A stretch of 15,181 nt of DNA from Cephalothrix spiralis (taxonomy: Eukaryota > Nemertea > Palaeonemertea > Archinemertea > Cephalotrichidae). The position numbers and the translations under genes are program-made. Shown here piece after piece: positions 14,986 to 15,181 of the stretch (position 1 is the stretch's first letter; every line of letters begins with the position of its first letter). The notes beneath the pieces were generated by a model. The model saw only the letters and a list, made by a program, of their open reading frames with translations, was not told the origin of the DNA and made no database searches. The DNA is taken from NCBI GenBank assembly GCA_032353305.1, contig JAUCNG010011123.1, positions 1 to 15,181 of the forward strand, read 5' to 3'.

Positions 14986-15181
14986 TTAAAAGATGAAAAT
15001 TTTTTCTGGGCGTTTCATACGAAAATAAGACATATTTTTTAGGCGAAACATTTTTTTAAATTCGGACTCCGAAAAATTATTCAAAAAAAATCCCAAAACA
15101 TTTCGCCGGGATTTCTTTTGGAGCTTTTTAGGGTTTTTCGAGGATTTTTAATTTCGGGATAGTCATTGCTTTTAAATATTC
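14986..15181. other. No gene recognised at the right edge
   Basis: A- and T-run rich, with some TCCCAAAA words (about 15089) and, after them, G/T-rich words (GGGATTTC, AGGGTTTTTCGAGG). It looks like an inverted, decayed echo of the preceding low-complexity tract. Confidence 0.4.

Noticed and set aside
14748-14996. Lys/Ser/Pro-rich ORF on + and its Phe/Leu-rich partner on -
   Set aside because: Both come from the low-complexity AAAAAATCCC tract, which lacks stops by composition.
1-15181. CRISPR array, bacterial operon or phage region
   Set aside because: Repeats are not regularly spaced and the conserved genes are intron-containing animal genes.

Overview
The window is animal nuclear DNA, probably from a marine or other invertebrate. 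It is AT-rich, has GT-AG introns, contains two recognisable conserved genes, and is filled with short inverted-repeat (foldback/MITE-like) elements. I cannot name the species. All recognisable coding sequence is on the + strand.

Backbone gene. The last two exons of NDUFS4, the 18-kDa subunit of mitochondrial complex I, lie at 4538-4611 and 14272-14375, separated by a 9660-nt phase-1 intron (4612-14271). Earlier NDUFS4 exons were not found and presumably lie upstream of base 1.

Nested gene. Inside that intron, on the same strand, is an uninterrupted nucleoside diphosphate kinase (NDPK/NME group I) domain at 8407-8897. Every catalytic residue I could check is present. It has no ATG ahead of the domain. 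It begins at a strong splice acceptor in phase 1, the same phase as the NDUFS4 donor at 4611/4612. A 60-nt exon-like segment at 7852-7911, with good splice sites and phase 1 at both ends, lies between them. The sequence therefore allows an alternative NDUFS4 transcript ending in the NDPK exon, which would join the NDUFS4 N-terminal part (including its mitochondrial leader) to a kinase domain. This is an inference from splice phase. It is the most interesting feature of the window.

Layout. 1-60: GC-rich hairpins. 1124-1328 and 1566-2134: foldback elements. 2526-3140: three direct copies of a ~125-bp repeat. 3580-3835: nested hairpin with short direct repeats. 4004-4306: 100-aa one-membrane-span ORF of unknown nature. 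4538-4611: NDUFS4 exon. 5566-5636 (-): degenerate tRNA-like sequence. 6011-6375: three ~125-bp tandem repeats. 6896-7797: 902-bp transposon-like element with terminal inverted repeats and a 6-bp target duplication. 7852-7911 and 8407-8897: candidate exon and NDPK exon. 9621-10485: large foldback. 11166-11342: small unexplained ORF. 12294-13956: dense cluster of related repeats and palindromes. 14272-14375: last NDUFS4 exon. 14790-14985: A/C-only low-complexity tract. Most other ORFs are chance readings of repeats or shadows of the two genes.
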